Source of the DNA: Leifsonia virtsii
Lineage (GTDB): Bacteria; Actinomycetota; Actinomycetes; Actinomycetales; Microbacteriaceae
Assembly: GCF_030433675.1 (NCBI RefSeq)
Contig: NZ_JAROCB010000002.1
Coordinates: 1-64,000, forward strand
DNA: 64,000 nt
Reading direction: 5' to 3'
The notes under the pieces were generated by a model. The model worked only from the letters and a program-made list of their open reading frames with translations. It searched no databases and was not told where the DNA came from. The translations under genes were made by a program, and so were the position numbers. Of this stretch, positions 33,469 to 42,279 are shown piece after piece (position 1 is the stretch's first letter; each line of letters opens with the position of its first letter).

Positions 33469-34323
33469 GTGACTATCGCGCTGCTGATCAAGGTGCACGA
33501 TGGCGTCGTCCTTGCGGCGGATAGTGCATCGACGCTCACCGCCGCGAACCCGGATGGATCCATGTCCATCATGAATATCTATAACAATGCGAACAAGGTG
33601 TTCAACCTTCATAAGGGCCTCCCCATCGGTGCAATGACTTGGGGTTTGGGTAACATCGGGCCAGCTTCCATCTCGACGTTAAGCAAGGACTTGCGAGCCA
33701 AGTTTCAGGAACAGAGCTCTGGACCCTGGGCCATTGATAGAGCCTCCTATGACATCGAGGCCGTGGCAGCTCAGGCCGCCGAGTTCTTCTACAATGACCA
33801 CTTCGTTCCCCTCTATGGGAACGACGGTGGGAACACTGGTCCGGATCTGGGATACCTGGTCGGCGGCTATTCGAGCGGGGCGGACCAGCCTCGAGTGTTC
33901 GTGATCAGCTCAACCGGCCCAAACGCAGGCAAGCCGACCGAGATTCTTGCAGGCGATACGGGCGCTGCGTGGTGGGGGCAGCCCGAAGCCATCCAGCGCA
34001 TTCTCACCGGCACAAGCTTGGACACCGCAGTCGCGCTGACCAACCTCGGTGTCCCCCTCCCGCAAGCGCATCAGACGGCTTCGGCGATACAGCAGCAAGT
34101 CCAGACTCAACTTGTCGTCGACGCTATGCCGATTCAGGACGCGATCGACCTCGCGGAATTCCTGGTGCACGCAACCATTCAGTACGTCCGCTTTTCGCCC
34201 GGCGGGGCTACTGTTGGCGGCCCGATCGAGATTGCTACGATCACGAAGCACGAAGGCTTCAAGTGGGTAGCGCGCAAGCATTACTTCCAGGCAAGGCTCA
34301 ACCCAGCGTCGGAGATAATATGA
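33469..34323 (+). CDS. Proteasome-fold Ntn hydrolase (HslV/Anbu/20S-like)
   Basis: A 284-residue protein whose N terminus reads M-TIALLIKVHDGVVLAADSAS. Counting Thr as residue 1, aspartate falls exactly at position 17, as in proteasome beta, HslV and Anbu. NNANKVFNL supplies the lysine equivalent to Lys33 (here about 42, after an insertion), in the same context as HslV GNARKV. Glycine-rich strands follow (GYLVGGYSSG, then LAGDTGAAWWGQPEAIQRI). The GTG at 33469 would expose Thr after Met removal; an in-frame GTG at 33421 would add a 16-residue propeptide. The mature chain is longer than HslV. It is not linked to prcBA, hslU or the Anbu operon genes, and its ATGA end is coupled to a small basic peptide gene. 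Probably a self-compartmentalised peptidase or a related amide hydrolase; substrate unknown. Confidence 0.75.
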   Translation: MTIALLIKVHDGVVLAADSASTLTAANPDGSMSIMNIYNNANKVFNLHKGLPIGAMTWGLGNIGPASISTLSKDLRAKFQEQSSGPWAIDRASYDIEAVAAQAAEFFYNDHFVPLYGNDGGNTGPDLGYLVGGYSSGADQPRVFVISSTGPNAGKPTEILAGDTGAAWWGQPEAIQRILTGTSLDTAVALTNLGVPLPQAHQTASAIQQQVQTQLVVDAMPIQDAIDLAEFLVHATIQYVRFSPGGATVGGPIEIATITKHEGFKWVARKHYFQARLNPASEII

Positions 34324-34514
34324 CCATGCAGAATTACCCGGGTGCCAACGTCTACAGAGCCGGCGCGACTGGGGCTGCTGCCGGGGCATCGCAAATGTCC
34401 TCAGGGTCCACCGTCGTCAACAAGGGTCAGGCGGCGTCGGCGCCGCGCGATCTTGGACGCATACTCCGTGCGCACTCGCAAACTAGCAGCGCAAAGGCCG
34501 CAAAGCGGAAGTAG
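34320..34514 (+). CDS. Small 64-residue basic protein coupled to the Ntn hydrolase
   Basis: A 64-residue protein starting in an ATGA overlap with the upstream gene. It is rich in Ala, Gly and Ser (GATGAAAGASQMSSGS), with a basic C terminus (DLGRILRAHSQ, ending KAAKRK) and likely disorder. Strict coupling suggests a partner, substrate or tag of the proteasome-like enzyme. It is the same length as actinobacterial Pup but lacks the C-terminal GGQ/GGE, so Pup identity is not supported. Function unknown. Confidence 0.6.
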   Translation: MTMQNYPGANVYRAGATGAAAGASQMSSGSTVVNKGQAASAPRDLGRILRAHSQTSSAKAAKRK

Positions 34515-34616
34515 CGTCCAGCACTCACCTGGCTTGGGCGCACGGCGGGGTCCGTGGCCGGAGGCAAGGCAAAATCCCGCGGCTTTCCGCTTTGTTAGCG
34601 TCGCTTCGGGCCGCGT

Positions 34617-34645
34617 CAGGGCTCAAATCCCGCCCGTCTCCGCCG
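34617..34645 (+). repeat. Degenerate tRNA-Ser 3' end; probable second attachment site
   Basis: CAGGGCTCAAATCCC followed by GCCCGTCTCCGCC closely resembles the T arm and acceptor end of the partial tRNA-Ser at 29090-29118 (GAGGGTTCAAATCCC, TCCGTCTCCGCCA), in the same orientation. No other tRNA structure surrounds it. Sequence to the right is more GC-rich and looks like host chromosome. Confidence 0.5.
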
Positions 34646-34795
34646 ATCGAACCCCCGCAATCCCCGCGATTTCGGGTTCTTCCGTTCAGTCGGGGCCGTG
34701 GCCGGCATCGGCGGAGGACCGATCCACCGACACCAACGACCATCGAGGAGGCCGGAACGGCATCCCGACGTCCCCCGAGTGCTAGCGTCGCCCCC

Positions 34796-35089
34796 ATGAC
34801 TGTCACCTCCCTCCTCGACATGCGCTTCGCCGCCGAACACCTCGAGGACGGGCCGCCCGCGCTGGTCGCCATCCTCGAGGACACGCGGGCGTTCGACGGC
34901 TGCCTCGGTGTGCAGATCGTCACGGATGTCACGGACCCTACCCATGTGGTCGCGGTCGAGCACTGGGAGTCGCTCGAGCATGACGAGGCGTACCGCGCCT
35001 GGCGCGCCGGGCCGGGCGCTTCGGGCCTCGGCGACTACCTGGCCGGACCGCCGACGCTTACGCGGTTCACCGATGGCGCCTCGCTCTGA
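34796..35089 (+). CDS. Antibiotic biosynthesis monooxygenase (ABM)-domain protein
   Basis: A 97-residue dimeric alpha-beta barrel protein of the ABM family: LVAILEDTRAFDGCLGVQIV, then VVAVEHWESLEHDEAYRAW and a hydrophobic C terminus. Members oxidise aromatics without cofactors or act as small sensors or detoxifiers; the substrate cannot be predicted. TAGCGT seven bases before ATG 34796 suggests a leaderless transcript. It is the first host-like gene right of the attachment sequence. Confidence 0.8.
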   Translation: MTVTSLLDMRFAAEHLEDGPPALVAILEDTRAFDGCLGVQIVTDVTDPTHVVAVEHWESLEHDEAYRAWRAGPGASGLGDYLAGPPTLTRFTDGASL

Positions 35090-35188
35090 GCTTGCGACCG
35101 CCGGCGTTCGCCCGATTCCGCGCAAAAGCTAGCTCGGCTAGTCAGTGAACCGCTACGTTGTCGACAGGGACGGCGAGCGGGGGCGGTC

Positions 35189-38056
35189 ATGGCGGGAAGC
35201 GGAAGACCGGCCGGTGTGCCGCTCGACGAATCCGTCCCCACCGACGCCGGGCGGGGGCTCTCGGCCGCGGAGGTCGCCGAGCGGGTCGCCGACGGCCGGA
35301 CGAACGCCTACCGGCAGGATGCCAGCCGCAGCGCGGGCAGCATCCTGAGGGCGAACGCGCTGACGCTCTTCAACGGCATCATCGCGGCGTGCTTCCTCGT
35401 GCTCCTGCTGCTGGGGCGGTGGCAGGATGCGCTCTTCGGCTTGAGCGCGCTGGCGAACACGATCATCGGCTCGGTCCAGGAGTTCCGGGCGAAGGCCGCG
35501 CTGGACCGGCTGGCCGTGCTGCACGCGCCGAACGCGCGCGTGGTGCGCGACGGCAGCCAGAGCCAGATCTCGGTGGCCGACGTCGTGCTCGACGACATCC
35601 TCGCCCTCCGCGCCGGAGACCAGGTCCCGGCGGACGCCGTGGTCGTCACGGGCGGACACCTGCAGCTGGACGAGTCCCTGCTCACCGGGGAGTCCGATCC
35701 CGTCGACAAGTCGCCGGGCGACGAGGTGCTCTCCGGGTCGGTGGTGGTCGGCGGAGAGGGGCTCGCCCGCGTGGAGCGCGTGGGCGCCGCGTCCTTCGCC
35801 AACAGGCTCTCGGCCGAGGCGAAGAAGTTCTCCCTCGTCGCCAGCGAGCTGCGCTCCTCCATCGACCGGGTGCTGCGCTGGGTCACCTGGGTGGTCGGAC
35901 CGATCGCGCTGCTCGTCTTCAACGCGCAGGTCATCGCGCTGGGCGGCTGGGCGGACACGGTGTCGTCAGGGTCGTGGCGTCAGGCGGCGGTGAACACGAT
36001 CGCCGCGGTGGTGGCGATGATCCCGCTCGGTCTCGTGCTGATGACGAGCATCGCGTTCGCCGTCGGGGCGGTCAAGCTGGCGCGCCAGCAGGTGCTGGCG
36101 CAGGAGCTCGCGGCGGTCGAAGGGCTCGCCCGGGTGGACCTGATCTGCCTCGACAAGACCGGCACGCTCACCGAAGGGGACATCGAGTTCGACGCCGAGT
36201 ACCCGCTCGGCGACGGCCCCGACGGGTGGCGGGAGGTGCTCGCCTGGTACGGCGCCGACCCGGACGCGAACGCCACGGCGCGGTGCCTGGCGGTGCCGTA
36301 CTCGCGACCGGTCGCGGGTGGGCCGACCGGGCGCATCCCCTTCTCGTCCGCACGAAAGTGGAGCGCGGTCTCGTTCGGCGCGGAGGCGCCGGGGAGCTGG
36401 GTGCTCGGCGGACCCGAGATGGTGTTCCCCGACAACCGGCTGGCGGACCGGACGGCGCAGCTCGCCGCATCCGGCCGCCGGACGCTCGTGCTCGCCCACT
36501 CTCCCCGGCCACTGCCCGACGAGGAGCGCCTGCCGGCGGACCTGGAGCCGGTCGCCGTCCTCACTTTCCGCGAGCGCATCCGCTCCGACGCGGCCGAGAC
36601 GCTGCAGTACTTCGCCGACCAGGGCGTCGCCGTCCGGGTGATCTCCGGCGACAACCCGCAGACGGTCGCCGCCATCGCCCGTCAGGTGGGGCTCGACGCG
36701 CCGCAGGGCTTCGACGCCCGCGCGTTGCCGGACGACCCGGTCGAGCTGGCCGAGGTCGTGGAGCGCAACACCGTCTTCGGGCGGGTGACCCCCGACCAGA
36801 AGAAGGCGATCGTCGTCGCCCTGCAGTCCAGCGGGCACACGGTGGCGATGACCGGCGACGGCGTGAACGACGCGCTCGCGATCAAGCAGGCGGACATCGG
36901 GATCGCGATGGAGTCCGGCGCGGCCGCCACCAAAGCGGTCGCCCGGATCGTGCTGCTCGACGGCCGGTTCTCGCACCTCCCGAGCGTGGTCTCCGAAGGG
37001 CGTCAGGTCATCGCGAACATCGAGCGCGTGTCCATGCTGTTCCTCACCAAGACGGCGTACGCGACCGCGCTCGCCGTGCTGTTCGGCGCCTTCGTGCTGC
37101 AGTTCCCCTTCCTGCCGCGTCAGCTGTCGGTGATCGACGGTCTGACGATCGGGCTGCCCAGCTTCTTCCTCGCCCTGATGCCGAACGCCCGGCGCTACAT
37201 CCCCGGGTTCCTGGTGCGCTCGCTCTCGTTCGCGGTCCCCGCCGGCGCGGTGATCGCCCTCACGCTGCTCGTCTACTCCTGGTCGGCCACGTCGTTCGGC
37301 ATCGGCCAGCCCGAGCTGCGGACTGGCTCCACCCTGATCCTCACCATCGTGGGCCTCTGGGTGCTGACCGTGCTGTCGCGTCCGATCGACGGCTGGAAGG
37401 TGATCATCATCGGGTCGATGATGGTCGGGCTGATCCTCGTGTACTCCGTCCCGATCGCACGGGACTTCCTCCAGCTGACCGAGGTCTCCGCGGCCACCGC
37501 GCTTCTGGTGCTGGTGTTCTCGGCCGCCTGCGTCGGACTCATCGAGATCGTGCGGTTCGTGCACCGGCGGTTCGTGCACAGGCACACGGCCGCCCATGCG
37601 CCGCCGTCCGTCGGCAGCGCCGTCGTCGACGGCCGCGTCCGTCCGCCGGCCGAACTGATCGGCGCCGTCGTGATCTGCTACATCGCGGGCGTCGCGGAGA
37701 TCCTCGCGGGCATCCTGCTGCTGTTCGTGCGCTACGGGGACGGCCTCGACGCGCTGGAGCGTCTCGTCATCACCGTCGTCGGAGCGATCACGATCCTGCT
37801 CGGCCTTCTGGTGATCTCGCTCGGCTCCGGGCTGACCAGGGGCAGACGGGAGGCGCGCGTGCTGCTCACAGTGCTGTTCGCCGCGTCCGCAGCGCTGAGT
37901 GTCGTGGTCCTCCTCACGGACGGGGCCGTGACGGCCTTCCGGCTGCTGGATCTCGCCATCAGCGTCGCCGTGATCGTCGTGCTGTGGACGGGGAGGGCCG
38001 CCCGCTTCTTCCGCCGCTCCGGCTCGCCGGGGCGGAGAGCGCCGACGGCCGGATGA
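35189..38056 (+). CDS. CtpE-like P-type cation ATPase with extra C-terminal membrane domain
   Basis: A 955-residue P-type ATPase. Motifs in order: the dephosphorylation loop LDESLLTGESDPV, the M4 motif MIPLGLVLMTS, the phosphorylation site CLDKTGTLTEGD, the nucleotide domain, and TGDGVNDALAIKQADIGIAM. The P-L-G-L ion motif and overall pattern resemble mycobacterial CtpE, a calcium-uptake ATPase, so calcium is the best guess. After the usual transmembrane end (about residue 800) there is a linker and about 150 more residues with four hydrophobic segments, not part of the core family. ATG 35189 follows GGGGGCGGTC. It is coupled to the next gene by an ATGA overlap. Confidence 0.88.
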   Translation: MAGSGRPAGVPLDESVPTDAGRGLSAAEVAERVADGRTNAYRQDASRSAGSILRANALTLFNGIIAACFLVLLLLGRWQDALFGLSALANTIIGSVQEFRAKAALDRLAVLHAPNARVVRDGSQSQISVADVVLDDILALRAGDQVPADAVVVTGGHLQLDESLLTGESDPVDKSPGDEVLSGSVVVGGEGLARVERVGAASFANRLSAEAKKFSLVASELRSSIDRVLRWVTWVVGPIALLVFNAQVIALGGWADTVSSGSWRQAAVNTIAAVVAMIPLGLVLMTSIAFAVGAVKLARQQVLAQELAAVEGLARVDLICLDKTGTLTEGDIEFDAEYPLGDGPDGWREVLAWYGADPDANATARCLAVPYSRPVAGGPTGRIPFSSARKWSAVSFGAEAPGSWVLGGPEMVFPDNRLADRTAQLAASGRRTLVLAHSPRPLPDEERLPADLEPVAVLTFRERIRSDAAETLQYFADQGVAVRVISGDNPQTVAAIARQVGLDAPQGFDARALPDDPVELAEVVERNTVFGRVTPDQKKAIVVALQSSGHTVAMTGDGVNDALAIKQADIGIAMESGAAATKAVARIVLLDGRFSHLPSVVSEGRQVIANIERVSMLFLTKTAYATALAVLFGAFVLQFPFLPRQLSVIDGLTIGLPSFFLALMPNARRYIPGFLVRSLSFAVPAGAVIALTLLVYSWSATSFGIGQPELRTGSTLILTIVGLWVLTVLSRPIDGWKVIIIGSMMVGLILVYSVPIARDFLQLTEVSAATALLVLVFSAACVGLIEIVRFVHRRFVHRHTAAHAPPSVGSAVVDGRVRPPAELIGAVVICYIAGVAEILAGILLLFVRYGDGLDALERLVITVVGAITILLGLLVISLGSGLTRGRREARVLLTVLFAASAALSVVVLLTDGAVTAFRLLDLAISVAVIVVLWTGRAARFFRRSGSPGRRAPTAG

Positions 38057-39435
38057 TGGCGCGGACGCCGCGGGGCGGCTCCCGTAGGCGACGGGCCGGT
38101 CTGCGCCGGTGGTCCCTCATCGCGGTTCTGGCGGCCTGCGCGACGATCGGAGCCCTCATCGCCCCCGCCGGGGTGCGGGCGTCCACGGCTGCGCAGCTTC
38201 AGCGACTGGCACGGCTGGACGCGGCGCAGATCGAGGCGGTGGTCCGGGCGGATCCCGCCCGGCTCCTGGAGCTCGCGAACGCGAACCCGGAGGAGACGGC
38301 CCGGGAATGGCCGCGTGTGCCGAAGGGGGAACGTGCGCAGCTCGAGCGACTCCTGCCCGGCTTCGTCGGGAACTTCGACGGGGTCCCGTACGCGACGCGG
38401 GACAGGGCGAACAAGCAGGTGCTGCAGCAGCGACTCGCCTCGGCGCAGGCCGCGGTGGTGTCTCGCCCGTCGGATACGGGGAACGTGCTGGCGCTCGCCG
38501 CCTACAAGGCGATCCGGGCCGCCGTGACCGTGAAGAGCCACCCGGCGAGGCACCTGGTGGAGTTCGTGCCGGGGGCGCGCCCCACCGCCGCGATCGCCAT
38601 CGGGAACCTGGACACGGCGTCCATGATCACCTGGGTCATCCCGGGCATGGGCACGTACACCACCGACATGCAGCTGTGGACGCTGGCGGCGCAGAACGTG
38701 TGGGCGGCGCAGCGGGACGCCGGGGCGCCGGCCGACCATGCGGTGATCGCGTGGATGGGGTACGTGGTCCCGCCGGTCGGCATCGATGCCGCCCTCGGCG
38801 AGTACGCCGCCAGGGGAGCTCCCCTGCTGACCGAGGCGATCCGGGGCGTTCGTGCCGTGCGGGCGGATCGTCTGCCGGTCTTGAACGTCGTCGCGCACTC
38901 CTACGGGACGACGATGGCCGCCGATGCCCTGGCCGACAGCCCGCTCGGGATCGGCACGATGGTCCTCCTCGGATCGGCGGGCATCGAGGAGACCATCCGC
39001 GACGCGGCCGTCCTCCATGCCGACGCGGTCTACGCCGGCGAGGCGACCGCCGACGAGGAGGCCGCACTCGGTCGGTTCAGCCGCGTCGACCCGCGGAACC
39101 CGTCTTTCGGCGCCCGCGTCCTCGCCGTGGACGGCGACGCGGCGGCCGGCTTGAGCGCCGTCACCGGGCACGCCCCGATCCTGCACTCCAGCTACAACGA
39201 CGACATCGCCACACCGGTGTGGACGGTCATCGCGTCCGTGAAGGCGCGCGAAGCCGCCTACCGCGAGCACCTCGCCGAGCACGGCTACCTCGACCGCGGC
39301 ACCCAGTCGCTGCAGCAGGTCGGAATCGTCACTGCCGGCACGCGCCCGACGCCGGGCGGTCCGTCGGGCCCATCTGGAACGGCGTTGCTCCCCGAACTGC
39401 TCAGCGGCGCCGCAAGTCGAACGGGCCCGGGTTAG
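38053..39435 (+). CDS. Secreted or membrane-anchored alpha/beta hydrolase (DUF1023)
   Basis: A 460-residue protein. A basic N terminus and hydrophobic segment (LIAVLAACATIGALIAPAG) form a signal peptide or anchor. The C-terminal half is the DUF1023 alpha/beta-hydrolase: ITWVIPGMGTYTTDMQ, then the nucleophile elbow VVAHSYGTTMAAD and later VTGHAPILHSSY with the catalytic His region. Substrate unknown; members are common in actinobacteria and often lie near cell-envelope genes. ATG 38053 overlaps the ATPase TGA. A much longer open frame extends upstream in this frame through the ATPase gene, but it is a GC artefact. Confidence 0.85.
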   Translation: MMARTPRGGSRRRRAGLRRWSLIAVLAACATIGALIAPAGVRASTAAQLQRLARLDAAQIEAVVRADPARLLELANANPEETAREWPRVPKGERAQLERLLPGFVGNFDGVPYATRDRANKQVLQQRLASAQAAVVSRPSDTGNVLALAAYKAIRAAVTVKSHPARHLVEFVPGARPTAAIAIGNLDTASMITWVIPGMGTYTTDMQLWTLAAQNVWAAQRDAGAPADHAVIAWMGYVVPPVGIDAALGEYAARGAPLLTEAIRGVRAVRADRLPVLNVVAHSYGTTMAADALADSPLGIGTMVLLGSAGIEETIRDAAVLHADAVYAGEATADEEAALGRFSRVDPRNPSFGARVLAVDGDAAAGLSAVTGHAPILHSSYNDDIATPVWTVIASVKAREAAYREHLAEHGYLDRGTQSLQQVGIVTAGTRPTPGGPSGPSGTALLPELLSGAASRTGPG

Positions 39436-39920
39436 TCGGGGCTGCCGTCGTTGCGGGCGCCCAGCCACATAGGCACCCGGCGCCGGATGCCCAGCAGGAC
39501 GAGTCCGATGATGGAGAGCACGGCGATTGCGGCGCCGAGCGCAGGCAGCCAGGGCGCGATCGCGCCGCCGCCGATGGCGAGTCCTGCTCCGGCGAGGAAC
39601 GCGAGCCCGATGAGCCCGCCGAACCTGGCGAGCGTCTGACCGCCCAGGAAGGCTCCGCCGGCGAGCGCGACAGCGGTGACCAGCACGGCGACGCCGAGCC
39701 CGAGGGCCGGCAGAGTGTCGTCCTGCATGAAGAGGCCGATGATGGCGATGACGGCGCCGATCGCGTAGCCGCCGAGCGTCGTGTAGACCAGCACGCGCGT
39801 CCACCGGCTGATGGTTCGGGTGCTCAGTCGGTAACCGCGCGGTGGACGCTTCGCGGGCGGCCTGGTCGACCGCCCGGTGGAGGCGGGGTTGCCTTTCCTG
39901 CGGGATCTGCGCTTGGCCAT
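39432..39920 (-). CDS. Small integral membrane protein
   Basis: A 162-residue protein with a strongly basic N terminus (MAKRRSRRKGNPASTGRSTR) and four hydrophobic segments between about 45 and 150, then a basic C terminus (LGIRRRVPMWLG). No family recognised. TAGAGT on the minus strand lies seven bases before its ATG, a leaderless-type promoter. It converges with and just overlaps the end of the DUF1023 gene. Confidence 0.75.
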   Translation of the reverse strand: MAKRRSRRKGNPASTGRSTRPPAKRPPRGYRLSTRTISRWTRVLVYTTLGGYAIGAVIAIIGLFMQDDTLPALGLGVAVLVTAVALAGGAFLGGQTLARFGGLIGLAFLAGAGLAIGGGAIAPWLPALGAAIAVLSIIGLVLLGIRRRVPMWLGARNDGSPD

Positions 39921-39979
39921 CGACTGCACTCTAGCCGTCCCTGTAGCCTGGAGAACTTTCCTTCGACAGGAGAACATCT

Positions 39980-40762
39980 ATGGCGCACGGCACGATTCAG
40001 CACGAGTTCCTCGATCAGGTGTTTCCGCGGATCGCGGCGGATGGCCGTGTGGCGGGCATCGCGGTGGGCGGCTCCCTCGCGAGCGGCGCGTCGGACCAGT
40101 ACTCGGATGTCGACCTGGTGCTCGCGATCCACAACGACCAGTACGAGTCGGTGATGGCGGATCGTCTGGGTCTGATCGCATCGTGGTCGGCGCCGGCCGT
40201 CGCGTTCACCGGCGAGCATGTGGGGGAGCCGCGCCTGATCATCGCGCTGATGGGACCGCCGGTGCTGCACGTCGACTTCACGTTCGTGCGAGTGTCGGAT
40301 TTCGCGGAGCGTGTGAGCGATCCGCGGCTGCTTTGGGATCCCACGGGCGCTCTGGCGCGGGAGCTGGTGGCGCATCCGCTGGAGGATGCGCCACTGGATC
40401 TGCAGTGGATCGAGGATCGGTTCTGGGTGTGGGTGCACTACGGCGCCACGAAGCTCGGCCGGGGTGAGCTCTTCGAGGTCCTCGACACGCTCTCGTTCCT
40501 GCGCAGTGTCGTCTTCGGCCCGTTGGCGGCGCTCCGCGCAGGGGTGGAACCCCGCGGTGTCCGGCGTCTGGAGAAGGTCGCCCCCGGCGAAGCGGCGGAA
40601 CTGAGGGCGACAGTCTGCGGGTACGCCGTCGCCGAGGCTTCGGAGGCGCTGCTCGCAGCCGTGGCGCTCTATCGACGCTGGATCGGCCAGCACCCTGTCG
40701 ATCGTCGCGACGCGGCGGAGAAGCTCGCGACCGACTACCTCGCCGAGATCGTGGGCCGCTGA
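39980..40762 (+). CDS. Nucleotidyltransferase-domain protein (aminoglycoside NTase-like)
   Basis: A 260-residue protein with the polymerase-beta-type nucleotidyltransferase signature GGSLASGASDQYSDVDL and a third acidic residue in LHVDFTFV. A helical C-terminal half (WIEDRFWVWVHYGATKLGRG) resembles aminoglycoside nucleotidyltransferases and related substrate-binding domains. It may adenylylate a small molecule; resistance function is not shown. ATG 39980 follows AGGAGAAC. Its 3' end overlaps the convergent MFS gene by 28 bases. Confidence 0.82.
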   Translation: MAHGTIQHEFLDQVFPRIAADGRVAGIAVGGSLASGASDQYSDVDLVLAIHNDQYESVMADRLGLIASWSAPAVAFTGEHVGEPRLIIALMGPPVLHVDFTFVRVSDFAERVSDPRLLWDPTGALARELVAHPLEDAPLDLQWIEDRFWVWVHYGATKLGRGELFEVLDTLSFLRSVVFGPLAALRAGVEPRGVRRLEKVAPGEAAELRATVCGYAVAEASEALLAAVALYRRWIGQHPVDRRDAAEKLATDYLAEIVGR

Positions 40763-42237
40763 CCCTCATCCGCGGCCTCCTCGGCGGGAGCGTGCTCGTC
40801 CACGGTTCGGGCGTTCGTCAGGGTCAGGGCCCCGACGCCCGAGATGAGTCCGACCGCCACGGCCAGGACGAGGAAGGCGACCTGCTCTCCGTGGAAGAAG
40901 GACCCAGCCAGGGCGGAGGTCCAGGTTCCGCTGGGGAGCACGGTGGTGACGAGTGCGGCGATCAGGGTCCCGATGACTGCGGTTCCGAGGCTCGTCCCGA
41001 CCTCCTGGGCGGCGTCGTTGAGCGCGGCGCCCATGGAGGTGCGGTTCTCGGGCATCGCGCCGACGAGCGCGACCGCGCAGATGGTCATCACGGTTCGCAG
41101 ACCGATCGTCATGACGACCATCGCGACCGCGATCGCCAGGTAGTTCTTTTCCACGGCCCACGCCATGAGCAGGAGCCCCGCCGCGAGGAGGAGTGCACCG
41201 GCGAGACACGCGAAGCGATGGCCGAGCCGGCGGACGAGCCACTCGGTGAGCGGGGTCGCGAGGATCATCGTGAGGACGATCGGGAGGTTGGCGAGCCCGG
41301 CCAGCAGCGGTGACCAGCCCCACGCGTACTGGAAGTGCAGGATCAGCGAGAACATCACGCCGGCCATGGCGACGGAGGTGCCGATCTGCGCGATCGCCGC
41401 GCCCTGCACCGTGCCGCGGCGGAACAGCGTCAGGTCGAGCATGGGCGAGGCGGCCGTGCGCTCCCGCACGATGAAGAGCACGAGGGACACCACCGCGCCG
41501 ACGGCGACGCCGATCGTGATCGGCGACACCCAGCCGTTCTGGATGCCGCTGGTCAGCGTGTAGCAGGCCAGGCCGATCGTCAGGACGCTGAGTGCCGCGC
41601 CCGGCAGGTCCAGGCGGTCGCGGGTGAGGCCGTCGGCCGTGTCTGCGGGCACGCCCAAGCGGACCCCGACGCAGGCGATGAGGGCGATCGGCGCGTTCAC
41701 CAGCAGCAGCCACTGCCAGGGGAGGTGGGCGAGCATCGTGCCGCCGAGGAGGGGGCCGAGCACGAACCCCGACATTCCGACGACCATCATCAGCGTGATG
41801 GCGCGCATCCGGAGCTTCTCATCGTCGAAGAGCCGGAAGACCAGGGAGTTGGTGATGGGAGCCATCGCGGCTGCCGCGATTCCCAGTGCGGCCCTCAGGG
41901 CGATCAGCTCGAACGTGGTGCTCACGAGCAGCACGGCCAGGCTGATCGCGCCGAAGAGGCCGAGGCCGATCTGCAGCACCCGGCGGCGGCCGAAGCGATC
42001 GGCGATGGAACCGGCCGTCAGCAGCAGGCCGCCGAAGGTCAGCGAGTACGCGCCGGTGACCCACTGGAGCGAGGTCGTGTCTCCGCCGAGGTCGCGCCCG
42101 ATCGTCGGCAGCGCGATCGACAGCAGCGTGTTGTCGACCATCTCGACGAAGAAGGCGAGGCACAGCGCGGCCAGGGGCATCCATGCGGCTTTCATCGAGG
42201 TGTACGTACGGGCTCTTCCGACGGCGATCGTGCTCAT
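40735..42237 (-). CDS. MFS drug efflux transporter (DHA2, EmrB/QacA type)
   Basis: A 500-residue transporter with about fourteen membrane segments. Family motifs are visible: VEMVDNTLLSIALPTIGRDL in TM1, LTAGSIADRFGRRRVLQIG (motif A), and FVLGPLLGGTMLAHLPWQW (motif C, antiporter type). It exports toxic compounds with proton exchange. The ATG at 42237 is chosen because it leads directly into MSTIAVGRARTYTSMKAAW; an upstream frame crosses the operators. It is divergent from a TetR gene, with three GAAC-N3-GTTC sites between them, so it is probably TetR-repressed. Confidence 0.92.
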   Translation of the reverse strand: MSTIAVGRARTYTSMKAAWMPLAALCLAFFVEMVDNTLLSIALPTIGRDLGGDTTSLQWVTGAYSLTFGGLLLTAGSIADRFGRRRVLQIGLGLFGAISLAVLLVSTTFELIALRAALGIAAAAMAPITNSLVFRLFDDEKLRMRAITLMMVVGMSGFVLGPLLGGTMLAHLPWQWLLLVNAPIALIACVGVRLGVPADTADGLTRDRLDLPGAALSVLTIGLACYTLTSGIQNGWVSPITIGVAVGAVVSLVLFIVRERTAASPMLDLTLFRRGTVQGAAIAQIGTSVAMAGVMFSLILHFQYAWGWSPLLAGLANLPIVLTMILATPLTEWLVRRLGHRFACLAGALLLAAGLLLMAWAVEKNYLAIAVAMVVMTIGLRTVMTICAVALVGAMPENRTSMGAALNDAAQEVGTSLGTAVIGTLIAALVTTVLPSGTWTSALAGSFFHGEQVAFLVLAVAVGLISGVGALTLTNARTVDEHAPAEEAADEGQRPTISAR

Positions 42238-42279
42238 GGCGGCTTCCCAACGCTCGGAGGTGGACAGGGACGGCGAATC

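Noticed and set aside
34320-34514. The 64-residue protein as Pup
   Set aside because: It has the same length as Pup but ends in a basic KRK tail, not GGQ or GGE, and is not next to Pup ligase or prcBA genes.
35966-37597. A 543-codon minus-strand frame inside the ATPase gene
   Set aside because: Arg/His/Asp-rich shadow of the ATPase with no motifs.
35158-38052. A long plus-strand frame through the P-type ATPase gene continuing into the DUF1023 gene
   Set aside because: The upstream 960 codons are Arg/Ala/Gly-rich and out of frame with the clear ATPase. Only the part from 38053 is a real gene.
37732-39804. A 690-codon minus-strand frame across the DUF1023 gene
   Set aside because: An Arg/Ala-rich shadow frame. 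The sense gene has a clear hydrolase elbow and signal peptide.
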